Below, piece after piece: positions 16,093 through 25,578 of a stretch of DNA of 26,954 nt (position 1 is the stretch's first letter; each line of letters opens with the position of its first letter). Below the pieces are notes generated by a model. The model ran no database searches, was not told the origin of the DNA, and worked only from the letters and a program-made list of their open reading frames with translations. The DNA comes from an uncultured Colwellia sp. GTDB lineage: Bacteria; Pseudomonadota; Gammaproteobacteria; Enterobacterales; Alteromonadaceae. The stretch lies in assembly GCA_913020705.1 (NCBI GenBank), contig CAJWBY010000046.1:1-26954 (forward strand), written 5' to 3'. The translations under genes were made by a program, and so were the position numbers.

Positions 16093-18975
16093 TTACAAAG
16101 CAGATATTTGCGTGATTTGCTCAACAAGCTTAGCTAATGCAGACTCAGCATCCGCTAATTTAGCCTTTTCTTTATTGATAACAGCTTCTGGTGCTTTACC
16201 TACAAATTTTTCGTTGCTTAGCTTGCCACGGGTTCTATCAGCGTCTTTTTCTAGCTTATCGATAGATTTGGCTAGACGAGCAAGTTCCGCTTCTTTATCA
16301 ATTAACCCCGCCATTGGTATTAATACGGATAAATCTCCAACAACAGCGGTTGCTGAAAGTGGGCCTTTATCGTCATCAGCCAATACTGTAATACTTTCTA
16401 ATTTTGCTAATGCACTTAAAAATTGTTGATTTTCGTCTAAACGACGTTGGTCATTGGCATTAACATTCTTGAGTAATACGGGTAATTCTTTACTTGGAGA
16501 AATATCCATTTCACCACGAATATTACGAATTGCTACAACAAATTGTTTAACCCATTCTAAATCGTCAATCGCTGTTTGGTTACATTGGCTTTCATCAAAC
16601 TGAGGGAAACCTTGCACCATAATACTAGCAGTTTCACTACCTTTGAAATCAGTAACGAAATTACTTAATGGCACAACACGTTGCCAAATGGTTTCAGTAA
16701 TGAATGGCATGATCGGATGCATCAAACGTAATAAGCTTTCCAGAACTGTCACTAAGGTATGACGCGTGCCACGCTGTTGTGCTTCAGTGCCTTTGAATAA
16801 TACGGGTTTGGTTAACTCTAGGTACCAATCACAAAATTGGTTCCAAGTAAATTCGTAAAGCGCTTGTGAAGCTAAGTCAAAGCGAAATGCGTCAAACGAT
16901 TCATGTACTGTTTTAACTGTTTGTTGGAACTGGCCTAGTATCCAGCGGTCAGCTAATGAAAACTCCATTTTGCCTTGTTTACCGTTGACTAACTTTCCAC
17001 AGTCTTGCTCTTCAGTATTCATTAATACGTAACGACTCGCGTTCCATAATTTATTACAGAAGTTACGGTAACCGTCTAAACGTTTCATATCCCAAGTGAT
17101 ATCACGACCTGTAGAAGCCACTGATGTTAACGTAAAGCGTAATGCGTCAGTACCGTGTGCTTCAATACCTTCAGGATATTCTTTTTTGGTTAATTTGTTT
17201 ATCTTTGCTGCCAATTTTGGCTGCATCATATTACCTGTTCGCTTTTCCAGTAAATCGTCAAGCGAAATGCCATCGATCATATCTAATGGATCGACAACAT
17301 TACCTTTTGATTTACTCATTTTATCGCCATTTTCATCGCGAATAAGCCCAGTAACATAAACTTTTTTGAACGGTACTTGTGGTTTACCATTTTCGTCTTT
17401 GATGAAGTGCATGGTCATCATGATCATGCGAGCAACCCAAAAGAAGATAATATCAAAACCAGTAACTAACACGTCAGTTGAATGGAATTTTTTAAGATCT
17501 TCCACACTGTTTGGCCAACCAAGTGTTGAGAAGGTCCATAACGCCGATGAGAACCACGTATCAAGTACATCATCGTCTTGTCTTAATTTAACATCGTCAG
17601 TTAATGCATGCTTAGCACGCACTTCTTCTTCAGTTCGGCCTACGTAAAATCCACCGTCTTCGTCGTACCATGCTGGAATTCTATGTCCCCACCAAAGCTG
17701 ACGAGAAATACACCAATCTTGAACATCACTCATCCAAGCGTTGTACATATTTTCATACTGTTTTGGTACAATTTCAATTTCACCATTTGCTACTGCATCG
17801 ACAGCAGGGCCAGCAAGTGGTGCAGTACGAACATACCATTGGTCAGTTAATAATGGCTCAATGATCACACCTGAACGATCACCATAGGGTGCAACTAAAT
17901 CATGTTCTTTTACTTCAACTAAAAAATCTAAATCGTCAAACGCGGCAACAATGGCTTTTCGCGCAACAAAGCGATCCAACCCTGCAAAAGCGCTAGGAAG
18001 CTCAGGGCTATAGACGTCAGACGGTTCACCATTATTTGTATAAACTTCAGCGCTGGCTAAAATAGCTGCGTTTTTATCTAATATATTAATGAGAGGTAAA
18101 TCATGACGTTTACCGACCTCATTATCATTGAAGTCATGAGCAGGCGTTATTTTCACACAACCTGTGCCTTTAGTCATATCAGCATGGTCGTCGCCAACAA
18201 TAGGGATTAAACGATTAACCAACGGTAATAAAATATGCTTGCCGATAAGATCTTTATAACGGTCATCTTTAGGGTTAACAGCTACACCAGTATCACCTAA
18301 AACCGTTTCTGGTCGAGTGGTGGCAACAACTAAGTAATCAAGACCTTCAGCCGTTTTAACGCCATCCGCTAATGGGTAGCGCAAATACCACATGTGGCCT
18401 TTTTTATCTTTATTTTCTACTTCTAAATCTGAGATGGCTGTATGAAATTTAGGATCCCAGTTTACTAAGCGTTTACCACGATAAATTAAGTCGTCTTCAA
18501 ACAAGCGAATAAATACTTCTTGCACGGCTTCTGACATACCGTCGTCCATCGTGAAGCGCTCGCGAGTCCAGTCAATTGAGTTTCCTAAACGGCGCATTTG
18601 CTTGCCGATAGTACCACCAGATTCGTTTTTCCATTCCCATACTTTATCTATGAATGCATCACGACCGTAATCATGGCGTGTTTTATCTTCTTCAGCCGCA
18701 ATCTTACGCTCGACAACCATTTGCGTTGCAATACCTGCGTGATCCATACCCGTTTGCCATAAGGTACTTTTACCTTGCATACGTTGATAACGAATTAAGG
18801 TATCCATAATAGTTTGTTGGAACGCGTGTCCCATATGTAAACTACCGGTAACGTTTGGCGGCGGAATAGCAATGCTATAACCATCTCCTTCGCTAGTTGG
18901 GCTAAAATAACCTTGCTCTTCCCAACTTTGATAAAGAGACTGTTCGATTTCTGAAGGATTGAATGTTTTTTCCAT
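16093..18975 (-). CDS. valS: Valyl-tRNA synthetase
   Basis: Protein of 960 residues, the usual class Ia ValRS length. It charges tRNA-Val with valine in the cytoplasm and edits misactivated threonine. Visible are the HIGH-type motif in [15 protein letters not shown] (HMGH 47-50), the editing-domain segment [19 protein letters not shown], the KMSKS motif (552-556) in [14 protein letters not shown], the anticodon-binding domain, and a C-terminal coiled-coil arm ([21 protein letters not shown]). It lies 12 bases after holC, in the order pepA-holC-valS that is conserved in gammaproteobacteria. Confidence 0.98.
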   Translation of the reverse strand: MEKTFNPSEIEQSLYQSWEEQGYFSPTSEGDGYSIAIPPPNVTGSLHMGHAFQQTIMDTLIRYQRMQGKSTLWQTGMDHAGIATQMVVERKIAAEEDKTRHDYGRDAFIDKVWEWKNESGGTIGKQMRRLGNSIDWTRERFTMDDGMSEAVQEVFIRLFEDDLIYRGKRLVNWDPKFHTAISDLEVENKDKKGHMWYLRYPLADGVKTAEGLDYLVVATTRPETVLGDTGVAVNPKDDRYKDLIGKHILLPLVNRLIPIVGDDHADMTKGTGCVKITPAHDFNDNEVGKRHDLPLINILDKNAAILASAEVYTNNGEPSDVYSPELPSAFAGLDRFVARKAIVAAFDDLDFLVEVKEHDLVAPYGDRSGVIIEPLLTDQWYVRTAPLAGPAVDAVANGEIEIVPKQYENMYNAWMSDVQDWCISRQLWWGHRIPAWYDEDGGFYVGRTEEEVRAKHALTDDVKLRQDDDVLDTWFSSALWTFSTLGWPNSVEDLKKFHSTDVLVTGFDIIFFWVARMIMMTMHFIKDENGKPQVPFKKVYVTGLIRDENGDKMSKSKGNVVDPLDMIDGISLDDLLEKRTGNMMQPKLAAKINKLTKKEYPEGIEAHGTDALRFTLTSVASTGRDITWDMKRLDGYRNFCNKLWNASRYVLMNTEEQDCGKLVNGKQGKMEFSLADRWILGQFQQTVKTVHESFDAFRFDLASQALYEFTWNQFCDWYLELTKPVLFKGTEAQQRGTRHTLVTVLESLLRLMHPIMPFITETIWQRVVPLSNFVTDFKGSETASIMVQGFPQFDESQCNQTAIDDLEWVKQFVVAIRNIRGEMDISPSKELPVLLKNVNANDQRRLDENQQFLSALAKLESITVLADDDKGPLSATAVVGDLSVLIPMAGLIDKEAELARLAKSIDKLEKDADRTRGKLSNEKFVGKAPEAVINKEKAKLADAESALAKLVEQITQISAL

Positions 18976-18987
18976 GGGAATGACTAC

Positions 18988-19467
18988 TTAACTTGTTTGA
19001 TGTGCATTGATTGAGTTTGATTGTTTTGGCGCGGTTTGATTATCCACTTGAAATCCCCATTGACGATAGCCTTTATAACGCTCTCGAGCTTGTTGTTTTA
19101 GGGTTTCATCACTTGGTACAAAATCAATAATATGTGAAAACTGATTAGCAAAGTTTGGCACTGTGCTGGTTAAATTTATTAAAATAGCGCGACGATGAGT
19201 GGGTTGTTGCCAACTGATCTCAACGGCTGCTCCATTTTTAGGGCCTTCGCCCGGTAAATTATGTGGAACAAAACTGTCAGGCTCAAATGCCCAAAGTAGT
19301 TCATCTAATTGGTGCGCCATTTTCTGATCAGCGCAGTAAATAAATACTCGCTGATTTTGACGATAAAAATTAGCTGCCTGCAAACAAGCATGAAAATGTG
19401 ACGCTTCAGCCCCATCTTCTCGCTTTGCATTATCTTCAAGCAAATAAAACATTACTTGTGTTTGCAT
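18988..19467 (-). CDS. holC: DNA polymerase III chi subunit HolC
   Basis: Protein of 159 residues (E. coli 147). Chi links the clamp loader, through psi, to single-strand-binding protein at the replication fork. Conserved segments are MFYLLEDN, DELLWAFEPDSFVPHNLPGEGP, AVEISWQQP, RAILINL, IIDFVPSDETLKQQARERYKGYR. The last 20 or so residues are an Asn/Gln/Ser-rich extension absent from E. coli. AAGGA lies 11 bases before the start. It sits 39 bases after pepA and 12 bases before valS, an arrangement that is itself diagnostic. Confidence 0.96.
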   Translation of the reverse strand: MQTQVMFYLLEDNAKREDGAEASHFHACLQAANFYRQNQRVFIYCADQKMAHQLDELLWAFEPDSFVPHNLPGEGPKNGAAVEISWQQPTHRRAILINLTSTVPNFANQFSHIIDFVPSDETLKQQARERYKGYRQWGFQVDNQTAPKQSNSINAHQTS

Positions 19468-19506
19468 GTTTGCGGTGTTCCTTTTGTTTCTTTATTTAAA
19501 TTGATG

Positions 19507-21015
19507 TTATTCGCTTTGCTCTGCACCTGAACGATTCAATAAAAATTGAGTCAACAAGCTTACAGGGCGACCAGTCGAGCCTTTATCTTTTCCGCCACTT
19601 CTCCAAGCAGTACCAGCAACATCTAGATGCGCCCAGTTGTACTTTTTAGTGAATCGCGCTAAGAAACATGCGGCAGTAATAGTACCTGCGCCTTTGCCAC
19701 CTAGGTTAGTAAAGTCAGCAAATGGGCTTTCTAGTTGTTCTTGGTACTCTTCCCATAAAGGTAAACGCCATGCGCGATCACCACTTTGTTCAGAAGCATT
19801 CAATAATTCGTGTGCTAATGGGTTGTGCGTGCTTAATAAGCCAGATGCATGCTTACCTAAAGCAACCACACAAGCACCGGTAAGTGTTGCAACATCAATA
19901 ACCAGCTCTGGATCAAAACGTTCAACATAGGTTAGCGCGTCACATAACACTAAACGACCTTCTGCATCTGTGTTTAATACTTCAACTGTTTGACCTGACA
20001 TTGTTGTTAAAATATCACCAGGGCGGTATGCATCGCCACCGGGCATATTTTCACAACCGACTAAAATACCAATAACGTTAATAGGTAATTGTAATTCTGC
20101 CAATGCGTGCATAGCGCCTAAAACACCAGCTGCTCCACCCATGTCATATTTCATTTCATCCATAGCTTCACCTGGCTTTAATGAAATACCACCTGAATCA
20201 AAAGTGATACCTTTGCCGACTAACACTATTGGGTTGACATCAGCAGCAGCGCCATTATATTTAATAATACTCATAATAGATTCATTGCGGGAAGCTCGGC
20301 CAACGGCAAGGTATGAATGCATACCTAATTCTTCCATTTCTTTCTCGCCAACAAATTCGGTGCTAACATTTTCGTAATCGTTTTCTAAAATTTTAGCTTG
20401 TTCTGCTAAATAAGCTGGATTACAAATGTTTGGCGGCATATTCGCCACATTCTTACAGGTTGATATACCCTCTGAAACAGCAAGTGCATGAGAAATTGCT
20501 CGTTCACCTAGAGGTAATTCTCTACGTGTAGGCACATTAAAAACCATTTTTCGTAATGGGCGACGAGCTTCAACTTTACGGGTTTTTAATCCGTCAAAGC
20601 TATATAAGCAATCTTGAGTTGCTTCAACAGCTTGACGAACTTTCCAATATGTATCACGACCTTTAACATGCAATTCAGATAAAAAGCATACTGCTTCCAT
20701 AGAACCTGTTTCATTTAAGGTGCTAATTGTTTTGCTGATAATCTGACGATATTGGCGTTCATCAAGTTCACGTTCTTTACCGCAACCTACAAGTAAAACA
20801 CGTTCACTTAAGATGTTAGGCACGTGATGAAGCAGTAACATTTGCCCTGATTTACCTTCTAAATCGCCACGACGTAACAAGTTACTTATGTAACCTTCAC
20901 TTATTTCGTCAAGCTGTTCAGCAATAGCTGAAAGACGGCGAGGTTCAAAAACGCCAACGACTATACAGGCGCTACGTTGCTTTTCGGGACTACCACTTTT
21001 TACGCTGAACTCCAT
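19507..21015 (-). CDS. pepA: Leucyl aminopeptidase PepA
   Basis: Protein of 502 residues (E. coli 503). I chose ATG 21015 because AGGAG lies just upstream and the product then begins [13 protein letters not shown], as E. coli PepA does; an in-frame ATG at 21042 lacks support. It is a hexameric M17 metalloaminopeptidase that removes N-terminal residues. In E. coli it also binds DNA (carAB and pepA regulation, Xer recombination). The two-metal site is intact: Lys268 and Asp273 in [11 protein letters not shown], Asp291, and Asp350/Glu352 with Arg354 in NTDAEGRL. It is the first gene of pepA-holC-valS and diverges from lptF. Confidence 0.98.
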   Translation of the reverse strand: MEFSVKSGSPEKQRSACIVVGVFEPRRLSAIAEQLDEISEGYISNLLRRGDLEGKSGQMLLLHHVPNILSERVLLVGCGKERELDERQYRQIISKTISTLNETGSMEAVCFLSELHVKGRDTYWKVRQAVEATQDCLYSFDGLKTRKVEARRPLRKMVFNVPTRRELPLGERAISHALAVSEGISTCKNVANMPPNICNPAYLAEQAKILENDYENVSTEFVGEKEMEELGMHSYLAVGRASRNESIMSIIKYNGAAADVNPIVLVGKGITFDSGGISLKPGEAMDEMKYDMGGAAGVLGAMHALAELQLPINVIGILVGCENMPGGDAYRPGDILTTMSGQTVEVLNTDAEGRLVLCDALTYVERFDPELVIDVATLTGACVVALGKHASGLLSTHNPLAHELLNASEQSGDRAWRLPLWEEYQEQLESPFADFTNLGGKGAGTITAACFLARFTKKYNWAHLDVAGTAWRSGGKDKGSTGRPVSLLTQFLLNRSGAEQSE

Positions 21016-21256
21016 GAGCTCTCCTAATTCGTACAAAAACAAGCTGTTTTTAAATGAAATTTACGAGTAAACTTGTTTAAATCTATAAATAATCGGTATG
21101 CTTACTTTTAAAAGTATTCGGCTAAAGGCTATAATTATAGCCAGATGCGAGCGAATTACCCTTAGAGCAAAAATTAATATTACTTATGAAAACGACAAGT
21201 TTACTTAAAAATAGAGCAGATGTCAGAAAAAAACGATGTTTTTATAGGGAATTTTT
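21016..21256. promoter_or_regulatory. Divergent pepA-lptF promoter region with 16-bp palindrome
   Basis: The region contains GGCTATAATTATAGCC (21127-21142), a perfect palindrome that presents TATAAT on both strands. For lptF, TATAAT at 21130-21135 with TTTTAA at 21106-21111 (spacer 18) makes a fair promoter, giving a leader of about 115 bases. The minus-strand TATAAT (21134-21139) has no good partner box. An AGGGA ribosome site precedes lptF. Confidence 0.55.
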
Positions 21257-22402
21257 ATGATTATTTTTCGTTATTTACTCAAAGAAGTCGCTAAAACTCA
21301 ATTAGCGGTATTCATAGTATTAATGACAATCTTTATTAGCAATAAATTTGTCCGTATTTTAGATGATGCAGCTGAAGGTGGTATTCCTGGCCATTTAGTT
21401 ATGGTCTTTATTGGTTTGAAGGTGCCTGACTTAGCGGGAATGATTTTACCTCTTAGTCTGTTTCTTGGTGTTTTACTGGCTTATGGGCGTATCTATGCTG
21501 ATAGCGAAATGACCGTATTGCATGCCTGTGGAGTAAGTGAATGGTATGTCGTTCGAGTAACACTTATTTTGAGTTTAATTACCGCTATTTTTACAGGGAT
21601 ATTTACCTTGTACTTATCCCCAATGGCCTCAGAATATGAATATCAAGTAAAAGAGCAAATAGCAGCAGATTCTGGTTTAAGTTCACTGATCGCCGGCAGA
21701 TTTCAAACAACAGGTAATAATAAAGCGGTTGTTTTTATTCATGATAAAAATCGTGATGATAATACCTTTGACAAAGTTTTTGTTGCACAACTTCCTGATA
21801 AGAAAGCCACGGACAAAAGTATTATCAATTCTAGTTTGGTTTACGCGCAATCTGGTCAGGTTATTGAGGAAGAAAGTGGTTCTCAACGATTAGTGCTAAG
21901 TGACGGTACTCGTTATCAAAATGATATTAAGAGTAAAGAATTCAAAGAAGTATTTTTTGATAAGTATTACATTCAAATACAAGATCAAAAAGTAGCACAT
22001 AAAAATAGAAAGCTAAGAGCAATTCCTACACAAGATTTATTCAAAGAAGATACTACTGCATATAGTGCTGAGATACATTGGCGTATTGCTTTTCCTCTTG
22101 CGTGTTTGATTATGACCTTAATCGCGGTGCCGTTAAGTGTTGTGAACCCAAGACAAGGTAAGTTTGCTAAAATGTTGCCTGCATTATTGTTGTTTTTGGG
22201 GTACTTTTTAATGCTTACCGCTGTGCGTTCAGGAGTCGAGTCTTCAACCATTCCTAAATATATAGGGCTATGGCCGGTACACTTTTTTGTACTTATTTTG
22301 GGGATAAGTTTGCTGGTTAAAGACCGTAGTAGCGGTTTAAAGCTAAAAGCGAAATTGCCTCGGTTAATACGAAATTTCACTCGTAAAGGAACATCATCAT
22401 AA
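21257..22402 (+). CDS. lptF: LPS export permease LptF
   Basis: Protein of 381 residues. LptF forms, with LptG and the LptB ATPase, the inner-membrane transporter that extracts lipopolysaccharide and passes it to LptC/A. Typical features are the N-terminal amphipathic start MIIFRYLLKEVAKTQ, three helices before and three after a periplasmic beta-jellyroll domain (about 130-255), the segment YADSEMTVLHACGVSEWYV (cytoplasmic coupling region), and SAEIHWRIAFPLACLIMTLIAVPLS (two runs, about 270-295). It starts after an AGGGA site, overlaps lptG by one base (TAATG) and diverges from pepA, the usual gammaproteobacterial layout. Confidence 0.96.
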   Translation: MIIFRYLLKEVAKTQLAVFIVLMTIFISNKFVRILDDAAEGGIPGHLVMVFIGLKVPDLAGMILPLSLFLGVLLAYGRIYADSEMTVLHACGVSEWYVVRVTLILSLITAIFTGIFTLYLSPMASEYEYQVKEQIAADSGLSSLIAGRFQTTGNNKAVVFIHDKNRDDNTFDKVFVAQLPDKKATDKSIINSSLVYAQSGQVIEEESGSQRLVLSDGTRYQNDIKSKEFKEVFFDKYYIQIQDQKVAHKNRKLRAIPTQDLFKEDTTAYSAEIHWRIAFPLACLIMTLIAVPLSVVNPRQGKFAKMLPALLLFLGYFLMLTAVRSGVESSTIPKYIGLWPVHFFVLILGISLLVKDRSSGLKLKAKLPRLIRNFTRKGTSS

Positions 22403-23469
22403 TGCGTATATTAGATATATACATTGGTCGAATTATTGCCTCGACAACCTTTATAACGTTATCCGTATTTGTGAGTTTAAGTGGCATAATTAAGTTTGTT
22501 GAAGAAATGAAAACAGTAGGAAAGGGCGACTATGATATTGCTCATGCTGCTTTATTTGTTCTTTATAAAATCCCTCCTGATATTGAAATGTTTTTTCCTA
22601 TGTCAGCATTGATCGGCGGTTTGATCGGTATGGGCATGCTCGCATCAAACAGCGAACTTGTGGTGATGCAAGCAGCAGGTTTGTCGCGTGTAGATATTAT
22701 TAAATCGGTCATGAAATCGGCGATTGTTCTTGTTTTTATCAGTATGGCTGTCGGTGAATGGTTAGCACCTGAAAGTGAATTAGCGGCAAGGCAACTTAAA
22801 GCTCAAGCTATTTCAGGAGGAAGTTTAATCGCTTCTGCTGATGGTACTTGGGCCAAAGATGGTGATTATTTTGTTCATATTGGTGCGGTAGAAGACAAAG
22901 GAAAGTTAAATGATGTTCAAATATATCGCTTTGATGAATCCTTAAAATTGACAAGTTGGTTATCAGCGGAGAGCGCTATTTATCAAAAAGATGCTTGGCA
23001 GTTACGTGACGTTGTCGATACGCATTTAAGCGAAAATCAAATGACTAAAGAGTTATCACCTATCAAAATGTGGACATCCAGTTTAACCCCTGAAAAATTA
23101 GGTGTTGTAATGGTAAAGCCTGAACTTTTATCATTACGTGGTTTGTCAGAATACTTAAGTTATTTGGAAGAAAACAAGCAAGATCCCAGTCGATATATTT
23201 TAGCCTTTTGGCGAAAAATTGTTCAACCTGTTACCGTTGCCGTAATGTTATTGCTTGCGTTATCGTTTGTCTTTGGACCATTACGTTCTGTGTCGATGGG
23301 AGCAAGAATAATGATGGGCGTAGGAACAGGAATTATATTCTTTATCACTAACGAAGTGTTAGGTTCATTGAGCTTAGTGTATCAATTACCTGCTGCATTT
23401 GGGGCGTTAATGCCAAGTGTGATATTTGTATCGTTAGCCTTGTACTTAATGAATAAAAGGTCCAGTTAA
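22402..23469 (+). CDS. lptG: LPS export permease LptG
   Basis: Protein of 355 residues, the partner of LptF in the LptB2FG transporter. It begins MRILDIYIGRIIAS as LptG proteins do. Three N-terminal helices are followed by the coupling segment ASNSELVVMQAAGLSRVDI, a periplasmic domain (about 130-260, with SADGTWAKDGDYFVHIG), then FWRKIVQPVTVAVMLLLALS and two further helices. It overlaps lptF by one base, which points to coupled synthesis in equal amounts. It ends before a hairpin shared with the convergent RDD gene. Confidence 0.96.
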   Translation: MRILDIYIGRIIASTTFITLSVFVSLSGIIKFVEEMKTVGKGDYDIAHAALFVLYKIPPDIEMFFPMSALIGGLIGMGMLASNSELVVMQAAGLSRVDIIKSVMKSAIVLVFISMAVGEWLAPESELAARQLKAQAISGGSLIASADGTWAKDGDYFVHIGAVEDKGKLNDVQIYRFDESLKLTSWLSAESAIYQKDAWQLRDVVDTHLSENQMTKELSPIKMWTSSLTPEKLGVVMVKPELLSLRGLSEYLSYLEENKQDPSRYILAFWRKIVQPVTVAVMLLLALSFVFGPLRSVSMGARIMMGVGTGIIFFITNEVLGSLSLVYQLPAAFGALMPSVIFVSLALYLMNKRSS

Positions 23470-23503
23470 CTTTTACTACAACATTCATTCAGTAATAGTT
23501 TTC

Positions 23504-23531
23504 ATAAAGGCATGATTGTTCATGCCTTTAT
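23504..23531. terminator. Bidirectional terminator between lptG and the RDD gene
   Basis: A 12-bp perfect stem (ATAAAGGCATGA with TCATGCCTTTAT) and a 4-base loop lie between convergent genes. The T tracts are short, so it is a moderate terminator on both strands. Confidence 0.65.
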
Positions 23532-23546
23532 ATTTCGTCTAAAACG

Positions 23547-24056
23547 CTATAACCTACCGCGGTTCGCTTCTAACGTTAACACCACTATTTCAGTCTTTGT
23601 TAGCCTGTCTTGTAAGCTTAATTTATTTTTACGATCAAATATTACAGTGAAATTGCCTAAACCCAATAAGGTAGGAAATAATCTTTTTAATCCTGTTGAT
23701 CTACTAATTAAAGAGCCATCTTGATTTTGCACCCGTAAACGCCATGCTTTCATCCCTAATGTTTGCCCTGTTTTTGACCAGAACCAAATAAAGAAAAATG
23801 ATACCCAAGCGAGTTTCCAAAATTCATTGGGCCACTTTAACCATGCAGTATTAGCAATCGTGTCTGTAAAGTGTTCGTAGCCTTGCATGTCAAACAGACC
23901 AAAATAAAGACCTAGGAACATAATGAGAAAGGACATTGCTCCAGCGGTCATGTAAACAGCCGTGGCAAGTAAAAAATCATAAACCCAAGAAGCTAAGCGG
24001 CGACGAAAACCAGCTCGTGGAAAAGTTTCTACACTATCAGAAGTTACAGATGACAT
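23547..24056 (-). CDS. RDD-family inner-membrane protein
   Basis: Protein of 169 residues, starting at ATG 24056, which has AGG upstream at good spacing; an in-frame ATG at 24083 would add nine residues. The RDD hallmarks are visible: an Arg in the first helix region (AGFRRRLASWVYDFLLATAVY, two runs) and the segment TGQTLGMKAWRLRVQNQDG before the last part. There are about three membrane helices. RDD proteins are diverse and mostly uncharacterised; some are linked to ion or solute transport. An RDD gene next to lptFG recurs in related bacteria as far as I recall. The specific role is unknown. Confidence 0.88.
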   Translation of the reverse strand: MSSVTSDSVETFPRAGFRRRLASWVYDFLLATAVYMTAGAMSFLIMFLGLYFGLFDMQGYEHFTDTIANTAWLKWPNEFWKLAWVSFFFIWFWSKTGQTLGMKAWRLRVQNQDGSLISRSTGLKRLFPTLLGLGNFTVIFDRKNKLSLQDRLTKTEIVVLTLEANRGRL

Positions 24057-24083
24057 TAAAAGCCTAAAAAAGTGAATATACAA

Positions 24084-24308
24084 ATTTCCACTATTCTAGC
24101 AAAGCTCTTGATAAAAATTAACCAATGAAAATTTTAATAATTTTCTAAATATCGCAAACGTATAAATATTCAGCAAACAGTCGATAGAAGAATAAAATAT
24201 ATTGCTAAATCAAGTTATTTTCGTATAATGCCGAACAGATTCATTAATGCACTTATGTTGATGGATAACAGTTTTAAATCTTTGGTTGCTACAACGAAAG
24301 ATATTTAA
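24084..24308 (+). promoter_or_regulatory. Gene-free region with a sigma70-like promoter (24202-24229)
   Basis: There is no gene here. TTGCTA (24202-24207) and TATAAT (24224-24229), separated by 16 bases, form a good sigma70-type promoter pointing right, about 80 bases before the decayed tRNA-Leu copy. It is probably the original promoter of that copy and could still feed the intact tRNA downstream. Confidence 0.5.
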
Positions 24309-24366
24309 GCCGGTGTGATGAAATTGGTATACATAGGGGATTCAAAATACACTTTGTCTTCGATTG
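24309..24366 (+). pseudogene. Decayed 5' partial copy of tRNA-Leu(CAA)
   Basis: The segment aligns without gaps to the first 47 bases of the intact tRNA-Leu at 24560: 36 identical positions, including the D-loop block AAATTGGTA and the anticodon loop TTCAAAA. The acceptor and anticodon stems no longer pair, and no T-arm (GGTTCAA-type) or CCA end follows; the expected 3' half is replaced by AT-rich sequence. It is therefore a non-functional relic. The homology of the D-arm and anticodon loop is seen directly; how it arose (tandem duplication or a recombination scar) is inferred. Confidence 0.78.
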
Positions 24367-24559
24367 TTTATATAGTATAATCAGTTGGTTATGCATTAAA
24401 ATGGCAGTAAAAAGTTGTTTTAGAGTGTTTTAGAGTTACTTGTAAGTTAAGTTGTCTAAATTATTGAAAAATGTGACAATAAACATATAAAGTATGTTTT
24501 TAAAAATTAATTTTAAATAAGTTACTTTTTAAAACCTTATTTTTAGGTTGAAGAGTTTT
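24367..24559 (+). promoter_or_regulatory. Leader/promoter region of tRNA-Leu
   Basis: Two candidate promoters point to the tRNA. TTGTCT (24354-24359) with TATAAT (24376-24381), spacer 16, overlaps the tail of the decayed tRNA copy. TTGAAA (24464-24469) with TATAAA (24486-24491), spacer 16, lies about 70 bases before the mature tRNA. The region is strongly AT-rich, so either match could be chance. Confidence 0.4.
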
Positions 24560-24644
24560 GCCGCGGTGGTGGAATTGGTAGACACGATGGATTCAAAATC
24601 CATTTTCTTCGGAAGTGACGGTTCAAGTCCGTCTCGCGGTACCA
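24560..24644 (+). tRNA. tRNA-Leu (anticodon CAA)
   Basis: A complete 85-base class II tRNA with encoded CCA end. The acceptor arm GCCGCGG pairs with TCGCGGT through G-U at both ends. The D-loop is AATTGGTAGA, the anticodon stem is ATGGA/TCCAT with loop TTCAAAA giving CAA, the long variable arm is TTTCTTCGGAAGTG, and the T-arm is GACGG/CCGTC around TTCAAGT. It reads UUG codons. A terminator follows closely. Confidence 0.97.
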
Positions 24645-24653
24645 TCATTTAAT

Positions 24654-24685
24654 AAAAAAGTCAACCTTATGGTTGGCTTTTTTTT
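24654..24685 (+). terminator. Terminator after tRNA-Leu
   Basis: AAAAAAG and CAACC pair with GGTTG and CTTTTTT around a 4-base loop, ending in a long T run. It starts about 10 bases after the tRNA CCA end. The symmetric arms may also stop the small gene coming from the right. Confidence 0.85.
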
Positions 24686-24694
24686 GCTTTAAAT

Positions 24695-24943
24695 TTAACG
24701 TTCCTTATTTGACTGAGACAATACAGATCCAGCAAGTTTTTTAGTGGTTTCATTATATTTATCACTCTTAAGTACTTTTGAAGCAAACTCTTCCATATCA
24801 GAACCAGTTTGATTTGATGATTTTGTTTGTGATAAGGCTGAAGCAGCTAATTTTTTTTGTACCTTTGATGCATTGTCATTTTGTAGTACTTTACCTGCTT
24901 GTGATGCTACTTTCTTAGACGTTTTTTTAGTATTTTTACTCAT
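24695..24943 (-). CDS. Small basic protein with internal duplication, function unknown
   Basis: Protein of 82 residues, Lys/Ser/Ala-rich, with no membrane segment or signal peptide. It consists of two similar units. Unit A (about 14-39) has AGKVLQNDNASKVQKKLAASALSQ-like spacing in two runs, and unit B (about 51-77) repeats it as ASKVLKSDKYNETTKKLAGSVLSQ-like sequence. Both end in KKLA(A/G)S(A/V)LSQ. AGGA lies at good spacing before the ATG. I recall similar small proteins of unknown role in other proteobacteria but cannot name the family. It is convergent with tRNA-Leu and divergent from the uncharacterised pair to its right. Confidence 0.75.
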   Translation of the reverse strand: MSKNTKKTSKKVASQAGKVLQNDNASKVQKKLAASALSQTKSSNQTGSDMEEFASKVLKSDKYNETTKKLAGSVLSQSNKER

Positions 24944-25134
24944 TTTAATATCCTAAATATATAATGTGCTGTATATATATATAGTGTTGGTTTGTTTGTT
25001 TTTCAACCGAAAAACAATAAAAACATTATATTTAAATTTATATTTTATTTTATCTCGATTGAGATTGATTAGTAACAGACTAAAAAACATGATAATTTAA
25101 GTTAAACCAACTGTATATGGGACGTTAGACTAAT

Positions 25135-25578
25135 ATGGATAGAGGATTAATTAGCTTTTTTGAAATTAAAAATTGCGGGTTTTATAGAATTAGAAATAAA
25201 ACCGATGGAGAACATATAGAAGGTTCAATATCAGAGTCTTTAAAATTAGTAGCAAATTGGTTATCTGGTAGGGACTTTCCCCAAACAATACCTTGGGATA
25301 TAAAAGCATCACCAAGAAGATCCCAAATCTATTGTAAAACTGCTTATACAGATCCAACTACAGGCGATTCACTATTTGTTTTTTGGAAGAGATTTGGTGA
25401 TGATAGTGGAAAAGTTAGTGGTATTTCACCTGATGCTAAATTTGGTTCTCACGAAGGTGACTCGATCAAAATAGGGAAAAAAGTCAAAGGACAAATGCTA
25501 TATTGGGTCAACCAATGTATTATTGGTTTATTCCTGAGCACAACCTTATTGCTTCAATCAATTTTTCTCATTCATTAG
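25135..25578 (+). CDS. N-terminal part of a frame-broken uncharacterised protein
   Basis: This frame of 147 codons starts MDRGLISFFEIKNCGFYRI and continues SESLKLVANWLSG, FPQTIPWDIKASPRRSQIYC and GDSLFVFWKRFGDDSGKVSG. This looks like a soluble domain. Its last 30 or so residues (after KKVKGQ), hydrophobic and ending in a stop, look like out-of-frame translation. The next frame, overlapping by 76 bases, continues with a well-formed domain (PMYYWFIPEHNLIASI). The two are therefore probably one gene of about 376 residues split by a frame change near 25477-25511. I do not recognise a named family. No strong ribosome site is visible before ATG 25135, but the sequence right after it looks like a natural start. 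Confidence 0.6.
   Translation: MDRGLISFFEIKNCGFYRIRNKTDGEHIEGSISESLKLVANWLSGRDFPQTIPWDIKASPRRSQIYCKTAYTDPTTGDSLFVFWKRFGDDSGKVSGISPDAKFGSHEGDSIKIGKKVKGQMLYWVNQCIIGLFLSTTLLLQSIFLIH

Noticed and set aside
16112..17864. Plus-strand open frames opposite valS
   Set aside because: They arise from the codon bias of valS; none has a family signature or an initiation signal.
24416..24436. Short tandem repeat of TTTTAGAGTG-like units
   Set aside because: Only two 10-base copies in an AT-rich leader; too short to support a function.
25477..25483. AAAAAAG as a programmed -1 frameshift site
   Set aside because: In the upstream frame the codons are GGG AAA AAA GTC, so the A run does not sit in the canonical X XXY YYZ phase, and no clear stimulatory hairpin follows; an indel is simpler.
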